Origin: Gemmobacter nectariphilus DSM 15620
GTDB taxonomy: Bacteria; Pseudomonadota; Alphaproteobacteria; Rhodobacterales; Rhodobacteraceae
NCBI RefSeq assembly: GCF_000429765.1
Contig: NZ_AUCM01000019.1
Span: 1 to 45,053, forward strand
Reading direction: 5' to 3'
Length of the DNA: 45,053 nt
A model generated the notes under the pieces. That model ran no database searches, was not told where the DNA came from, and worked only from the letters and a program-made list of their open reading frames with translations. Positions 25,460 to 33,091 of the stretch are shown here, one piece after another. Position 1 is the stretch's first letter, and each line of letters begins with the position of its first letter. The translations under genes were made by a program, and so were the position numbers.

Positions 25460-27183
25460 TTTGCTTGCCCTCCGGGGCGCTGGCTGCATTCGCGAAAGAT
25501 GCGGCTGGTGCAGGTTCGGCAGATGTCGGGGTCCAGCGTCGGCACGATCGCCTCGATTGCGGCGCCCTTGCTCAGGTGGATGTTGCTGCGCGTCAGGTTG
25601 CGCAGCACATGCAGCCGCGCCACCTTTTCCAGCTGGCGCGGCGTGCGGGTCTGCAGATGGAATGCCCCGCCGCGTGCGGCCCGTGCCTCGGCCTCCTCCA
25701 GCAGCAGCTCGGCGCCAGGCAGGTCGATCTCGCCCACCCCCTTGACGATGAACAGCATGTGGCGTTGCCCCGGCCGATCCAGCGCGATGCGGCGAAACGC
25801 GCGCCGGATGAACTCGACAGACCCGAAATAGAGCGGGCCGTTGATCCGCGCGACCACCAGTTGCGGGCATTCCGCCAACCCGTATTCCGCCGCATCGCGA
25901 AAGATGCGCCCGCCTGTCGAGGGATCGGGCGCCCCGATCCCGATATGGGGCCGCGCCGTGTTGCGCAAGAACACCGCCAGCGACATCAGCACCCCGGCCA
26001 GAATGGCGAATTCCAGATTGACCAGCAACGCCATCAGGAAGGTCGTGGCGGTGATCGCTGCCTCGGCCCGAGAGGCGCGCAGGATCTGGCGCAGCTCTGC
26101 GATGTCGATCAGGCGCACCGCGACCAGAAGGATGATGCCGGCAATCGCCGCCATCGGCACATGCGCAAACAGCGGCCCGACCACGGTCAGGATCGCTGCC
26201 AGCATCAGCGTGGCAAAGACCGCAGCAAGCCTGGATTGCGCGCCTGCCTCAAGGTTGACACCGGATCGGGTGAAGGAGGCTGCCGCCGGAAAGCACTGGA
26301 ACAAGGCCCCCGCCACGTTCGACAGGCCCTGCCCCAGGAATTCGCGGTTGCTGTCGAATGGCTGGCCGGTGCGATGCGCCAACGACCGCCCGATCGAGCT
26401 GGATTGCAGCAAGCCGACAATGGCGATTGCCAATGCGGCGGGGGCCAGCTCGCGCACAAGTGCCGGGTCGGGCATGGCAAGGCGCAGCCGGGGAAACACC
26501 TGCGAGACGGCGCCAACCTCGGGCAGCGGCCCGAACAGCGGGGCGAGGGCGCTGCTTGCAAGCAGCGCGACCAGATAGGCCGGCCATTTCGGTGCCACCC
26601 AGCGACACATCAGTGCCACCATGATCGTCAGGCAGGTCAGGCCAATGCTGGCCGGCTGCGCCGAGGGCAGCGCGGTCAGGATGGCGACAAGCGTGCTTGG
26701 CAGATCCGGTGTGCGCGCCATCGTCAGTCCAAGCGCCTGCGGAACCTGGCTGACCAGAATCTGGATCGCGGCGGCCGTGACGAACCCTACCATCACCGAA
26801 TGCGAGATGAAGTCGATCAGCGCCCCCATCCGCGCCAGCGCAAAGCCGATCTGCAACACGCCGACGATCAGGGCCAGCAGCACCGCCGCCTCGACATAGC
26901 CTTGCGAGCCGACAGGGAAATGGGTGAACAGCGCGGCAAACACCATCAGGCAGATCGCCGTGTTGGGCCCCGAAACCGCCAGCCGGGATGATCCGGCAAG
27001 GGCTGCAACCATCACGGGGACCATCGCGGTATAAAAGCCATAGGCAGGCGGCATCCCCGCGATTGCGGCAAAGGCCACGCCCTGCGGCACGACGATCACC
27101 GCCCCGGTCAGCCCCGCGATCGCATCACGGCATAGTCCAGTCTTGACACCTGTCGGCCGGCGTCCGGGGTTTTGTTCGGTCAT
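25456..27183 (-). CDS. SulP/SLC26-family anion transporter with STAS domain
   Basis: A 575-aa membrane protein. Residues ~15-410 have the SulP core (GLTGAVIVVPQGVAFAAIAG, SRLAVSGPNTAICLMVFAAL, FQCFPAAASFTRSGVN). A STAS domain follows (RINGPLYFGSVEFIRRAF, FIVKGVGEIDLPGAELLLEE). Beyond STAS is an unusual ~30-aa tail with three cysteines (DICRTCTSRIFREC). It would import sulfate, bicarbonate or a carboxylate. ATG 27183 is preferred; an in-frame GTG at 27207 is an alternative. It heads the catabolic gene run and its stop overlaps the VOC gene. The transported anion is unknown. Confidence 0.85.
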   Translation of the reverse strand: MTEQNPGRRPTGVKTGLCRDAIAGLTGAVIVVPQGVAFAAIAGMPPAYGFYTAMVPVMVAALAGSSRLAVSGPNTAICLMVFAALFTHFPVGSQGYVEAAVLLALIVGVLQIGFALARMGALIDFISHSVMVGFVTAAAIQILVSQVPQALGLTMARTPDLPSTLVAILTALPSAQPASIGLTCLTIMVALMCRWVAPKWPAYLVALLASSALAPLFGPLPEVGAVSQVFPRLRLAMPDPALVRELAPAALAIAIVGLLQSSSIGRSLAHRTGQPFDSNREFLGQGLSNVAGALFQCFPAAASFTRSGVNLEAGAQSRLAAVFATLMLAAILTVVGPLFAHVPMAAIAGIILLVAVRLIDIAELRQILRASRAEAAITATTFLMALLVNLEFAILAGVLMSLAVFLRNTARPHIGIGAPDPSTGGRIFRDAAEYGLAECPQLVVARINGPLYFGSVEFIRRAFRRIALDRPGQRHMLFIVKGVGEIDLPGAELLLEEAEARAARGGAFHLQTRTPRQLEKVARLHVLRNLTRSNIHLSKGAAIEAIVPTLDPDICRTCTSRIFRECSQRPGGQAK

Positions 27184-27389
27184 CGCCCGACGTCCGGCCA
27201 AATCCACCCCGCCCGCATGATTTCAGCTTGCACAGATGGCCCAGAGCGTCGCTGGCCCCTGCCGGGTCCATCCACCGCCCCTGGCTGCGAGAGGAGCGCA
27301 AAGAGTCTGCCGCCGGAGCGATTGAGCCACCTTTTCGCTGGGTTGGATTGGCGTCATGACAGGCTGGCTCCGCGCGGCTTCGCTCTTGG

Positions 27390-27435
27390 GGGGCTTATTA
27401 GTATTATATTACGAACTAACATATTTAATAATCGC
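27390..27435 (-). promoter_or_regulatory. AT-rich probable promoter/operator upstream of the SulP operon
   Basis: A strongly AT-rich island in GC-rich DNA contains ATTATATTACGAACTAACAT, about 210 bp before the SulP ATG. It includes the same ACGAACTA octamer as the gap at 24955. No exact -35/-10 pair can be fixed by eye. Confidence 0.3.
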
Positions 27436-27884
27436 CGCCTGTGTCAATCGTCCCGAAACCCCAGGCGGGACGCCGGGTTCGTCATGCTGGGCAGGGGCTC
27501 AAGGGTAACCATGCGGCGCAGGCCGCAGACAGTGGCGGAGCTTGGAATGTGGTCTTGGGTGGTTTTGGGCTTGCCGGGCGACAAAGCCCGTTTGCCCGCT
27601 CGCTGACCACAACGCCCAACGATCCCGTCAATGCGGGCATCGTCCGGATCGAGGGACCCGTCTGACGTGCGCGCCTTGTCAATCTGCCGCGCGTGCTCCG
27701 GGTCAGTAAAGGCTTCGATCAATGCCTCTTGTCCTCAGACACCACCGACGTCCTCTGGCAGGCATGGTCCGCAGGCCTTCGGAAGCCTCGGCTAGATTGA
27801 ACCTGGAGCGGCCTCGCCGACCTTCACGGGTCGGATGTCCGTCGCAGCGCGGTCAGTCGCGAGGGTATCGCCGTGCTTCTGACG
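27436..27884. other. Region without a recognisable gene
   Basis: Open frames on both strands cross this stretch, but I recognise no protein family and no ribosome site. A short piece near 27735-27795 (DVLWQAWSAGLRKPRL) looks protein-like and may be a decayed coding fragment. Together with the following remnant it suggests gene decay upstream of nsrR. Confidence 0.3.
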
Positions 27885-28175
27885 TCACGGGTGCAGGGCG
27901 TGGCGATCTGCTGGCCACTGGGCGCGCGCGATCGTCCGCTTCTTGCTGTGGTTCAACACTGCGGCCGGTCCGGCCTATATCGTCGCGGGCTCTGGCCCGT
28001 GGCGGGACAGCCAGTGGGCCTATCGTCTGGCAACCGTCACCGTCGCGGCAACGCGGCTGGTCTGCGCGAGGTTCGGGGCGGCGCGTCCCAAATGCGTCTG
28101 GTCATCATGGCGATGCGCAGCGGCGTCCGGGGCTTGATGGCGCTGGCGGCGCGTCAGACGGCTTCGGGATCGTAG
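27885..28175 (+). pseudogene. Frameshifted hypothetical membrane protein remnant
   Basis: One frame gives HWARAIVRFLLWFNTAAGPA, YIVAGSGPWRDSQWAYRLAT up to ARFG near 28076. The next frame continues SQMRLVIMAMRSGVRGLMAL ending ARQTASGS. The two halves read like consecutive membrane segments of one small inner-membrane protein with a deletion and frameshift between. I do not know the family name. It ends 3' to 3' against nsrR, overlapping its end slightly. Confidence 0.35.
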
Positions 28176-28567
28176 ATGCAATCCGCAAGTGTGCTCCGGT
28201 TGAGTTCGGCGACAAAAGCGGCCTTGGCCCGGGCCAGCGGCGCCTTCAACCGGCATCGCGGCGTGAGCGTGCAGGTATTGCCAGTGACTGCGAAGCATTC
28301 AACCAACGACTGCCCGGACTCGAGCAGCGCCACAACCTCGCCCAGCCTTATATCCTCGGGGGGCCGCGCCAGCATCGCGCCGCCGCCACCGCCGCGCCGG
28401 GTCTCCAGCAGGTCCGCGGCAGACAGGGCCGACATCACCTTGGCCAGATGATGGCGCGACACGCCGAACTCTGAAGCGAGATCTGCAGTGGTGAAGGCCC
28501 GGCCGGGATCGCCCGCCATGCGCATCAGCACGCGCAGCCCGAAGTCGGTGAAGGATGTGAGACGCAA
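28154..28567 (-). CDS. nsrR: Rrf2-family iron-sulfur regulator, NsrR
   Basis: A 137-aa regulator that represses nitric-oxide detoxification genes until its Fe-S cluster is nitrosylated. The winged helix is LTSFTDFGLRVLMRMAG, FGVSRHHLAKVMSAL. The three cluster cysteines are C91, C99 and C105 (ECFAVTGNTCTLTPRC), a spacing close to NsrR of other proteobacteria. The start is a TTG at 28567, since AGGAG lies 7 nt upstream and the family N-terminus M-R-L-T begins exactly there; no ATG fits. It is divergent from the YtfE-like/NnrS genes, consistent with control of them and of itself. Confidence 0.85.
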   Translation of the reverse strand: MRLTSFTDFGLRVLMRMAGDPGRAFTTADLASEFGVSRHHLAKVMSALSAADLLETRRGGGGGAMLARPPEDIRLGEVVALLESGQSLVECFAVTGNTCTLTPRCRLKAPLARAKAAFVAELNRSTLADCIYDPEAV

Positions 28568-28585
28568 GGTCGCGCTCCTGATTTG

Positions 28586-28616
28586 GTATTTGCAATACGC
28601 ATTACAGAAGCGTAAT
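28586..28616. promoter_or_regulatory. Candidate NsrR operator in the divergent region
   Basis: A perfect dyad GTATT-TGC-AATAC (28586-28598) is followed by ATTAC-N6-GTAAT (28601-28616). The first resembles the ATTT/AAAT-type half-sites of NsrR boxes. It lies 19 nt upstream of the nsrR start and ~90 nt before the YtfE-like gene. Confidence 0.45.
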
Positions 28617-28689
28617 CGGTAAATCAAATGCCAATTCAGGCCGACTCGAGGTCGGCCCGGCCCGAAGAACCATCGCGAAGGGGCGTCCC

Positions 28690-29046
28690 ATGTATGAGGG
28701 TCTTGCCAGCGACCTGCCGCCGGAAACCAACGCTCTGATTGGTCACGTCCTGACCCGGTATCACGGGATGCGCAGGGCCGACCTTGCGCCGATGGTGCCC
28801 TTAGCCCAGTGTGTCGATCAAAGTCCTGCCAATGATCCGCAGGCCTCGACCGCGTTGGCGCGCGAGATGGCGGATCATGCCAAAACCATCGGGGGGATCG
28901 GGCAGTTGACGAACGCCCCGGCGCCGCCCGGGCATGCCTGCGGGTGGTCGCGCTACAGTGGCACGGCGACCCTGCTTGACGAGTTGGGCGCCCATATCGT
29001 GCCGGAGACCGATGTGTTCTCTCCCCGGTTCGAGCCTGCGGCATGA
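28690..29046 (+). CDS. Shortened YtfE/RIC-like di-iron protein
   Basis: A 118-aa protein with ends similar to YtfE/DnrN, the di-iron protein that repairs nitrosative damage to Fe-S clusters: TNALIGHVLTRYHGMRRADL matches the start of the hemerythrin-like domain, and MADHAKTIGG, APPGHACGWSRYSG and LGAHIVPETDVFSPRFE match its end. Full-length proteins are ~220 aa; the N-terminal ScdA domain and the middle helix with HxxxE (..HMLKEE..LFP) are missing. The last HxxxE (HIVPE) survives. AAGGGG precedes the ATG. It may be non-functional or a minimal variant. It overlaps the next gene by ATGA, so the reading frame is under at least coupling constraint. Confidence 0.55.
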   Translation: MYEGLASDLPPETNALIGHVLTRYHGMRRADLAPMVPLAQCVDQSPANDPQASTALAREMADHAKTIGGIGQLTNAPAPPGHACGWSRYSGTATLLDELGAHIVPETDVFSPRFEPAA

Positions 29047-29711
29047 CCAACAGGGGCACATATGCCTCGCCGCCCTGCATGGCGGCAGAGGTGGACCCAG
29101 CGTATGTCGACCCTGACCAGGCGCGAGACGTCGCGCGCTGGCGGCGGGCAGAGCGGGTCCGGCTGGCGGGACTGCGGAAGCAACTGGGCCAGGCGGGGCG
29201 GGCACGGGTCTCGGCCAGGATCGGTCAGCTTCTGGAGAGGGAACTGGCCGAGCGCGGGGTGGGACAGGGCACCGTCCTGTCCGGCTACTGGCCGATCAAG
29301 GGGGAACCTGACCTGCGCCCGCTTCTGACAAGGCTGCACGCAAAGGGCCTGACACTTGCCCTGCCGGTGGTCGAGGAACGCGCGGCGCCGCTGATCTTTC
29401 GCCGCTGGACCCCGGGGGCAAAGATGCTGCGTGGCGCGTGGAACATTCCCGTGCCCCCGCCCGAGGCCGAGATGCTGACCCCGGGCATCGCGCTTGTCCC
29501 CTGCCTCGGGTGGACGGGCGACTGCTTTCGCCTCGGCTGGGGAGGTGGCTATTTCGACCGGACATTGGCCGTGATCGCACAACGACCCTTCACCATCGGC
29601 ATCGCGTTGTCCGCCGCGCGCCTGTCGACCATCTATCCGCAACCTCATGACATCCCGCTGGACCTCATCCTCACCGAGGACGGGGTCGCTGCGGCAAGGA
29701 CAGAACGATGA
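29043..29711 (+). CDS. 5-formyltetrahydrofolate cyclo-ligase family protein
   Basis: A 222-aa protein of the MTHFS family, which converts 5-formyl-THF to 5,10-methenyl-THF with ATP. Signature parts: RKQLGQAGRARVSARIGQLL, VLSGYWPIKGEPDLRPLL, and the ATP/folate loop LGWGGGYFDRTLA near residue 165. It overlaps its upstream and downstream neighbours by 4 nt each. An MTHFS-like gene coupled to a YtfE-like gene and nnrS suggests a link with nitric-oxide stress; whether it is the housekeeping enzyme cannot be told. Confidence 0.85.
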   Translation: MTNRGTYASPPCMAAEVDPAYVDPDQARDVARWRRAERVRLAGLRKQLGQAGRARVSARIGQLLERELAERGVGQGTVLSGYWPIKGEPDLRPLLTRLHAKGLTLALPVVEERAAPLIFRRWTPGAKMLRGAWNIPVPPPEAEMLTPGIALVPCLGWTGDCFRLGWGGGYFDRTLAVIAQRPFTIGIALSAARLSTIYPQPHDIPLDLILTEDGVAAARTER

Positions 29712-30913
29712 CGACGACGACCGAACAGATGCGCGCCTGGACTGGGCCGGCGATCCTGACCTTCGGGTTCCGGCCGTTCTTTTTCGGGGCTGCGGTCTGG
29801 GCCGTGCTGGCGATGGCGCTCTGGGTGCCGATGCTGTCGGGGCATTCGGTGCTGCCTACCACCTTCGATCCGGTAAGTTGGCACGCGCACGAATTCCTGT
29901 TTGGCTATCTGGGCGCCGTGGTCGCCGGATTCCTGCTGACGGCTGTGCCGAACTGGACGGGGCGCCTGCCCATCGTCGGCTGGCGGCTGGGGATGCTTGC
30001 GGCCCTCTGGCTGGCCGGCCGCCTGGCGGTTGCGGTCTCGGCCGGCTTGCCAGATTTGTTGGTGGCCGTGGCAGATCTGGCGTTTCCGTCTGTCTTTGCG
30101 CTGCTCATCGCGCGCGAGATCGTGGCGGGGAAGAACTGGCGCAACCTGATCGTACTGGCGATGCAGGGCGTATTCATCCTGGGGAACACGCTGTTCCACT
30201 GGGAGGCCGTACGGGACGGTTACCCGGCGCAAGGATACGGGCTGCGGCTGGGCCTCGGCGCGGGGGTGATGATGATCGCCGTCATCGGCGGGCGCGTCGT
30301 GCCATCGTTCACCAGGAACTGGCTGGTCAAGCGGCGCAGCGCGGTCCTGCCGGTGCCACCGATGCAGCCCTTTGACAAGGTGGCGCTGGTTGCGCTGCTT
30401 GTGGCATTGCTGCTTTGGGTCGCGCTGCCGGTCGCGGTGGTGACAGGCGTGGCGCTTGCGCTGGCCGGTGGCTTGCATCTGGTGCGGCTTGTCCGCTGGA
30501 AGGGACACCGGACGCTGGCCGAACCGTTGGTGACAGTTCTGCATGCAGGATATGCCTTCGTGCCATTGGGGGCGCTGGCTCTGGCGGCAGAGATCCTGTT
30601 GCCCGGCACATTCGGAATGGCGGGTGCTCAGCATCTGTGGATGGCCGGGGCAATCGGCCTGATGACGCTGGCGGTGATGACGCGCGCCACGCTGGGCCAT
30701 ACCGGGCAAGCGCTGACGGCGGGGGCGGGCACGGTCGCGATCTATGTGGCCCTTGCACTGTCGGTCGTTGCGCGGCTCGCGGCCGGGATCTGGCCAGACA
30801 TGGCGGGCACACTGCACATCGTGGCGGGCCTGTGCTGGATCGGGGCTTTCGGTGGGTTCGCGGCGGTCTATGGGGCGCTGCTGCTGCGTCAGCCTGTGGC
30901 CAAGCGGGTGTGA
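29708..30913 (+). CDS. nnrS: NnrS family haem-copper membrane protein
   Basis: A 401-aa integral membrane protein with about twelve helices. Typical NnrS features are FGFRPFFFGAAVWAVLAM, SWHAHEFLFGYLGAVVAGFL, LTAVPNWTG, GNTLFHWEA, RVVPSFTRNWL and MTRATLGHTG, including several conserved histidines thought to bind haem and copper. NnrS relieves nitrosative stress in denitrifiers. ATG 29708 overlaps the upstream stop in ATGA. It is the last gene of the NsrR-divergent unit; IS3 debris follows 66 nt later. Confidence 0.9.
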   Translation: MTTTTEQMRAWTGPAILTFGFRPFFFGAAVWAVLAMALWVPMLSGHSVLPTTFDPVSWHAHEFLFGYLGAVVAGFLLTAVPNWTGRLPIVGWRLGMLAALWLAGRLAVAVSAGLPDLLVAVADLAFPSVFALLIAREIVAGKNWRNLIVLAMQGVFILGNTLFHWEAVRDGYPAQGYGLRLGLGAGVMMIAVIGGRVVPSFTRNWLVKRRSAVLPVPPMQPFDKVALVALLVALLLWVALPVAVVTGVALALAGGLHLVRLVRWKGHRTLAEPLVTVLHAGYAFVPLGALALAAEILLPGTFGMAGAQHLWMAGAIGLMTLAVMTRATLGHTGQALTAGAGTVAIYVALALSVVARLAAGIWPDMAGTLHIVAGLCWIGAFGGFAAVYGALLLRQPVAKRV

Positions 30914-30979
30914 CCTCCCTGGCGACCTTTGACCCGCCGGGCATCGCGATCTGGACCCGACTCATGGACAGGACGGACG

Positions 30980-31216
30980 ATGAGAAAGGCACTGCCGCCG
31001 AAAGGGCAGACCATCGACCTCTTGCAGGGGCATGGGCCCGGCGCGAAATGCGCTGACCCCGGCCGCAAGCACGGGATGTCGGAAGACACATTCCATGCCG
31101 GGAAGGCGAGGTATTCCGGGATGACGGTATCCGAGACCAAGCGGTTGAGGGCACTTGAAGACGAGAACGCCAAGCCAAGCCACGCGTCGGTGATGGTGGT
31201 GTCCTTGGCAGCATGA
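30980..31216 (+). pseudogene. IS3-family transposase OrfA, degraded
   Basis: The frame reads RKHGMSEDTF, GMTVSETKRLRALEDENAK, the second half of an IS3-type OrfA, but the first helix is scrambled (MRKALPPKGQTIDLLQGHGP) and the leucine-zipper end is cut and replaced by an unrelated tail. OrfB is absent. Confidence 0.6.
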
Positions 31217-31284
31217 TCCGTATCAAGCGCAATGTCTTGCGGTGATCTGATGCGCCGACGGAACACGGGTCCGCCAAGAAGCCT

Positions 31285-31499
31285 TTGAACCGATGGGGTT
31301 ACAACGGGTTCTTCGGCCCGATCATGGTCGGCCGGGCCGTCGAAAGTGCAAAGACCAAGACGATCATGATCGACATGACCTGTCTCAGGGCGTGCCGCGC
31401 GGCGTCGCGCCTGTGTGCCAACAAGGGGGCGCGCACGACAGATCGGCGGGCCAGCGGCGGCATGAACACCAGCTTGCAGGCGATTGCCAAGGCAAAGGG
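31285..31499 (+). pseudogene. IS5-family (IS427-type) transposase fragment
   Basis: Codons read RWGYNGFFGPIMVGRAVESA, KTIMIDMTCLRACRAASRLC and GGMNTSLQAIAKAKG, the central part of IS5/IS427 DDE transposases (family form: TVMIDATYLKAHRTASSLR..KGGMNTKLHAV). The catalytic region is mutated and both ends are missing. The match stops at ~31499, one base before the stop codon of the opposite-strand Crp/Fnr gene. Confidence 0.65.
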
Positions 31500-32186
31500 T
31501 CAGGGGCGGGCGATGTCGCGCAGGCCCTCGGGGTCGATCACGGTCAGCCGCTGGCGCCCGCCGCGCACCAGCCCCATGCCTTCCCAGGCCGACAGGATAC
31601 GCGAGACGGTGTGCAGCGTGGTGCCCGTCATCTCGGCGATGTCCTGGCGCGAGATGGGAAAGTCGATCCGCGTGCCATCGCCATCGGCCGTTCCGGCATT
31701 GCGGATCAGCCGCAGCACCGCATGGGCGACGCGGCGTTCGACATCCTGGGTCGACATCTCGCGCAGGCGGGTATGGGCCTCGTCCAGCCGCTGGCCGATG
31801 GTCTGCATGGCATTGACCGCCAGGCGCGGGTTGCTGTTCACTACCAGATCCCAGTCCCGGGTTGCCCAGCCGATCACATCGGCATCGACGACGGCATGGG
31901 ACGTGCCAGGATAGTCGGGGCGACCAAGCGCGCGGGTAAAGCCGAACAGATCGCCCGGATAGACGACGCGCACCACGATCTGCTGGCCATCTTCGGTCAC
32001 CTGCGTGACCTTGAGCCGGCCCGAGACCAGCAAGAAGAAGCTGGCCGCCGTTTCCCCCTGGCGAAAGACGGCATCGCCCGCGGCCACACGCCGACGCACC
32101 GCGCGCCGGGTCAGACGCTCCAGCACGGCGGGATCGAGGTTCGCGAACAGCGCAAAGCTGCGCAGGGTTTCCATGTCTGTCGCCAT
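31500..32186 (-). CDS. Crp/Fnr-family regulator, NNR/DNR-like
   Basis: A 228-aa regulator. Residues ~10-125 are the cyclic-nucleotide-binding fold (FANLDPAVLERLTRRAVRRR, GDLFGFTRALGRPDYPGTSH); residues ~145-215 are the helix-turn-helix (FPISRQDIAEMTGTTLHTVS). There is no cysteine at all, so it cannot carry an FNR-type Fe-S cluster. That, plus its place by nos genes, suggests an NNR/DNR-type nitric-oxide sensor, in which haem is the proposed cofactor. It would activate nos and perhaps nnrS. Start ATG 32186 with AAGGG upstream. Its 3' end touches an IS5 remnant. A FixK-type role is the main alternative. Confidence 0.8.
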   Translation of the reverse strand: MATDMETLRSFALFANLDPAVLERLTRRAVRRRVAAGDAVFRQGETAASFFLLVSGRLKVTQVTEDGQQIVVRVVYPGDLFGFTRALGRPDYPGTSHAVVDADVIGWATRDWDLVVNSNPRLAVNAMQTIGQRLDEAHTRLREMSTQDVERRVAHAVLRLIRNAGTADGDGTRIDFPISRQDIAEMTGTTLHTVSRILSAWEGMGLVRGGRQRLTVIDPEGLRDIARP

Positions 32187-32419
32187 CAGCGGCCCTTTGC
32201 TGCGGTGGTCGCGACTGCCTGTGTCCGGTCATCGCAGATGTTGCGCCGCAGGGAAAGCCGCAACCGGCTGTTTGCGCGACAGCCTTGCGGTTGCATGGAT
32301 GGTGCCGAAAGGGTCCGGCGGGCAGGCCGGCGCCCCACAGCGCGCAGGTGATGGGCAATGGAACGGTCAGGGTTGTGGCGGATCGGCGGCCCCTGGCGCC
32401 CGCACAAGGGGGCTGGGGA
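32187..32419. other. Intergenic region upstream of the Crp/Fnr gene
   Basis: This 233-bp gap between two minus-strand genes must hold the promoter of the Crp/Fnr gene. I find no clear TTG-N8-CAA Fnr/NNR box and no gene; several short GC-rich inverted repeats are visible. Confidence 0.35.
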
Positions 32420-32947
32420 TCAGGCCCGATCACCGCGCCGGATCAGCAGCCGATAGGCCCGCCCGTCCGGCGCAAAGTTCCCGGCCCATTCATCACCTTG
32501 CGCGGCCAGATCGGCAAAGAGTCCATCGGGTTCGCGGCCCAGAAGGGCGAACAGCACATCGCCCGGCGCCATCGGCTTCAGCGTGGCCAGGATGCGCGTT
32601 GCCGCTTCGGGCAATGCCATTCCGTGCAGATCCAGCGTGCAGACCGGATCGGGCCAGAACATCGCCTCGGGCGCGCTGCCGGGGGCCATGCGGGTGATGT
32701 CCTCGGCCCGGGCGACGGGGGTGAACAGAACCTCCCAGCTGCCATCCTCGCGCGGGCGGGCATCGGCTTCGAACCCGCGCCGGGCCAGCACGCTGAACAG
32801 TTGCACCGGCCGGAACGGTGCGATCAGCCGCAAGGCGGCCCCTTCGGGCAAGGCGCGGACGGTCTGCATGATCAGGGCAAAGGGCTCTTGGCCGGCGGCA
32901 AGGATCGGTCGCACATCCAGAAACCGGGTGTCATCGTCTTGGGTCAT
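32420..32947 (-). CDS. Tandem DUF2249 protein
   Basis: A 175-aa cytosolic protein with two copies of the small TusA-like DUF2249 fold. The first is LDVRPILAAGQEPFALIMQT with RLIAPFRPVQLFSVLARRGF (residues ~10-75). The second is LDLHGMALPEAATRILATLK and the following strand (residues ~104-165). DUF2249 genes often accompany denitrification genes; the function is not established. It contains a single cysteine (PVCTLDL), unlike TusA, whose active cysteine lies in the first loop. It is divergent from nosR and shares its promoter region. Confidence 0.75.
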   Translation of the reverse strand: MTQDDDTRFLDVRPILAAGQEPFALIMQTVRALPEGAALRLIAPFRPVQLFSVLARRGFEADARPREDGSWEVLFTPVARAEDITRMAPGSAPEAMFWPDPVCTLDLHGMALPEAATRILATLKPMAPGDVLFALLGREPDGLFADLAAQGDEWAGNFAPDGRAYRLLIRRGDRA

Positions 32948-32983
32948 GTAAAGGCTCCCTGCCGGAACTTGCCGGATGTCACA

Positions 32984-32999
32984 AACGTGTTAACATGTT
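32984..32999. promoter_or_regulatory. Near-perfect palindrome between DUF2249 gene and nosR
   Basis: AACGTGTTAACATGTT is a 16-bp dyad centred on GTTAAC with one mismatched pair. It lies 37 nt upstream of the DUF2249 start and ~150 nt before nosR. It may be an operator for the minus-strand gene or a second regulator site. Confidence 0.4.
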
Positions 33000-33077
33000 C
33001 CCGTCATCCTCTGACATCCGAAGGCGCAGGTCTTTGCGCCCGGTCAAATTCCGGACTGTCAGATTTTCGAGCGCTGT

Positions 33078-33091
33078 TTGTTGCGGCGCAA
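33078..33091 (+). promoter_or_regulatory. Fnr/NNR-type box upstream of nosR
   Basis: TTGTTGCGGCGCAA has the TTG-N8-CAA arrangement of Fnr-family boxes and lies 56 nt before the nosR ATG, suitable for activation by the nearby Crp/Fnr regulator. The centre is GC-rich, so it is a degenerate match to TTGAT-N4-ATCAA. Confidence 0.5.

Noticed and set aside
31500-32186. Oxygen-sensing FNR
   Set aside because: No cysteine residues are present, so an FNR iron-sulfur cluster is impossible.
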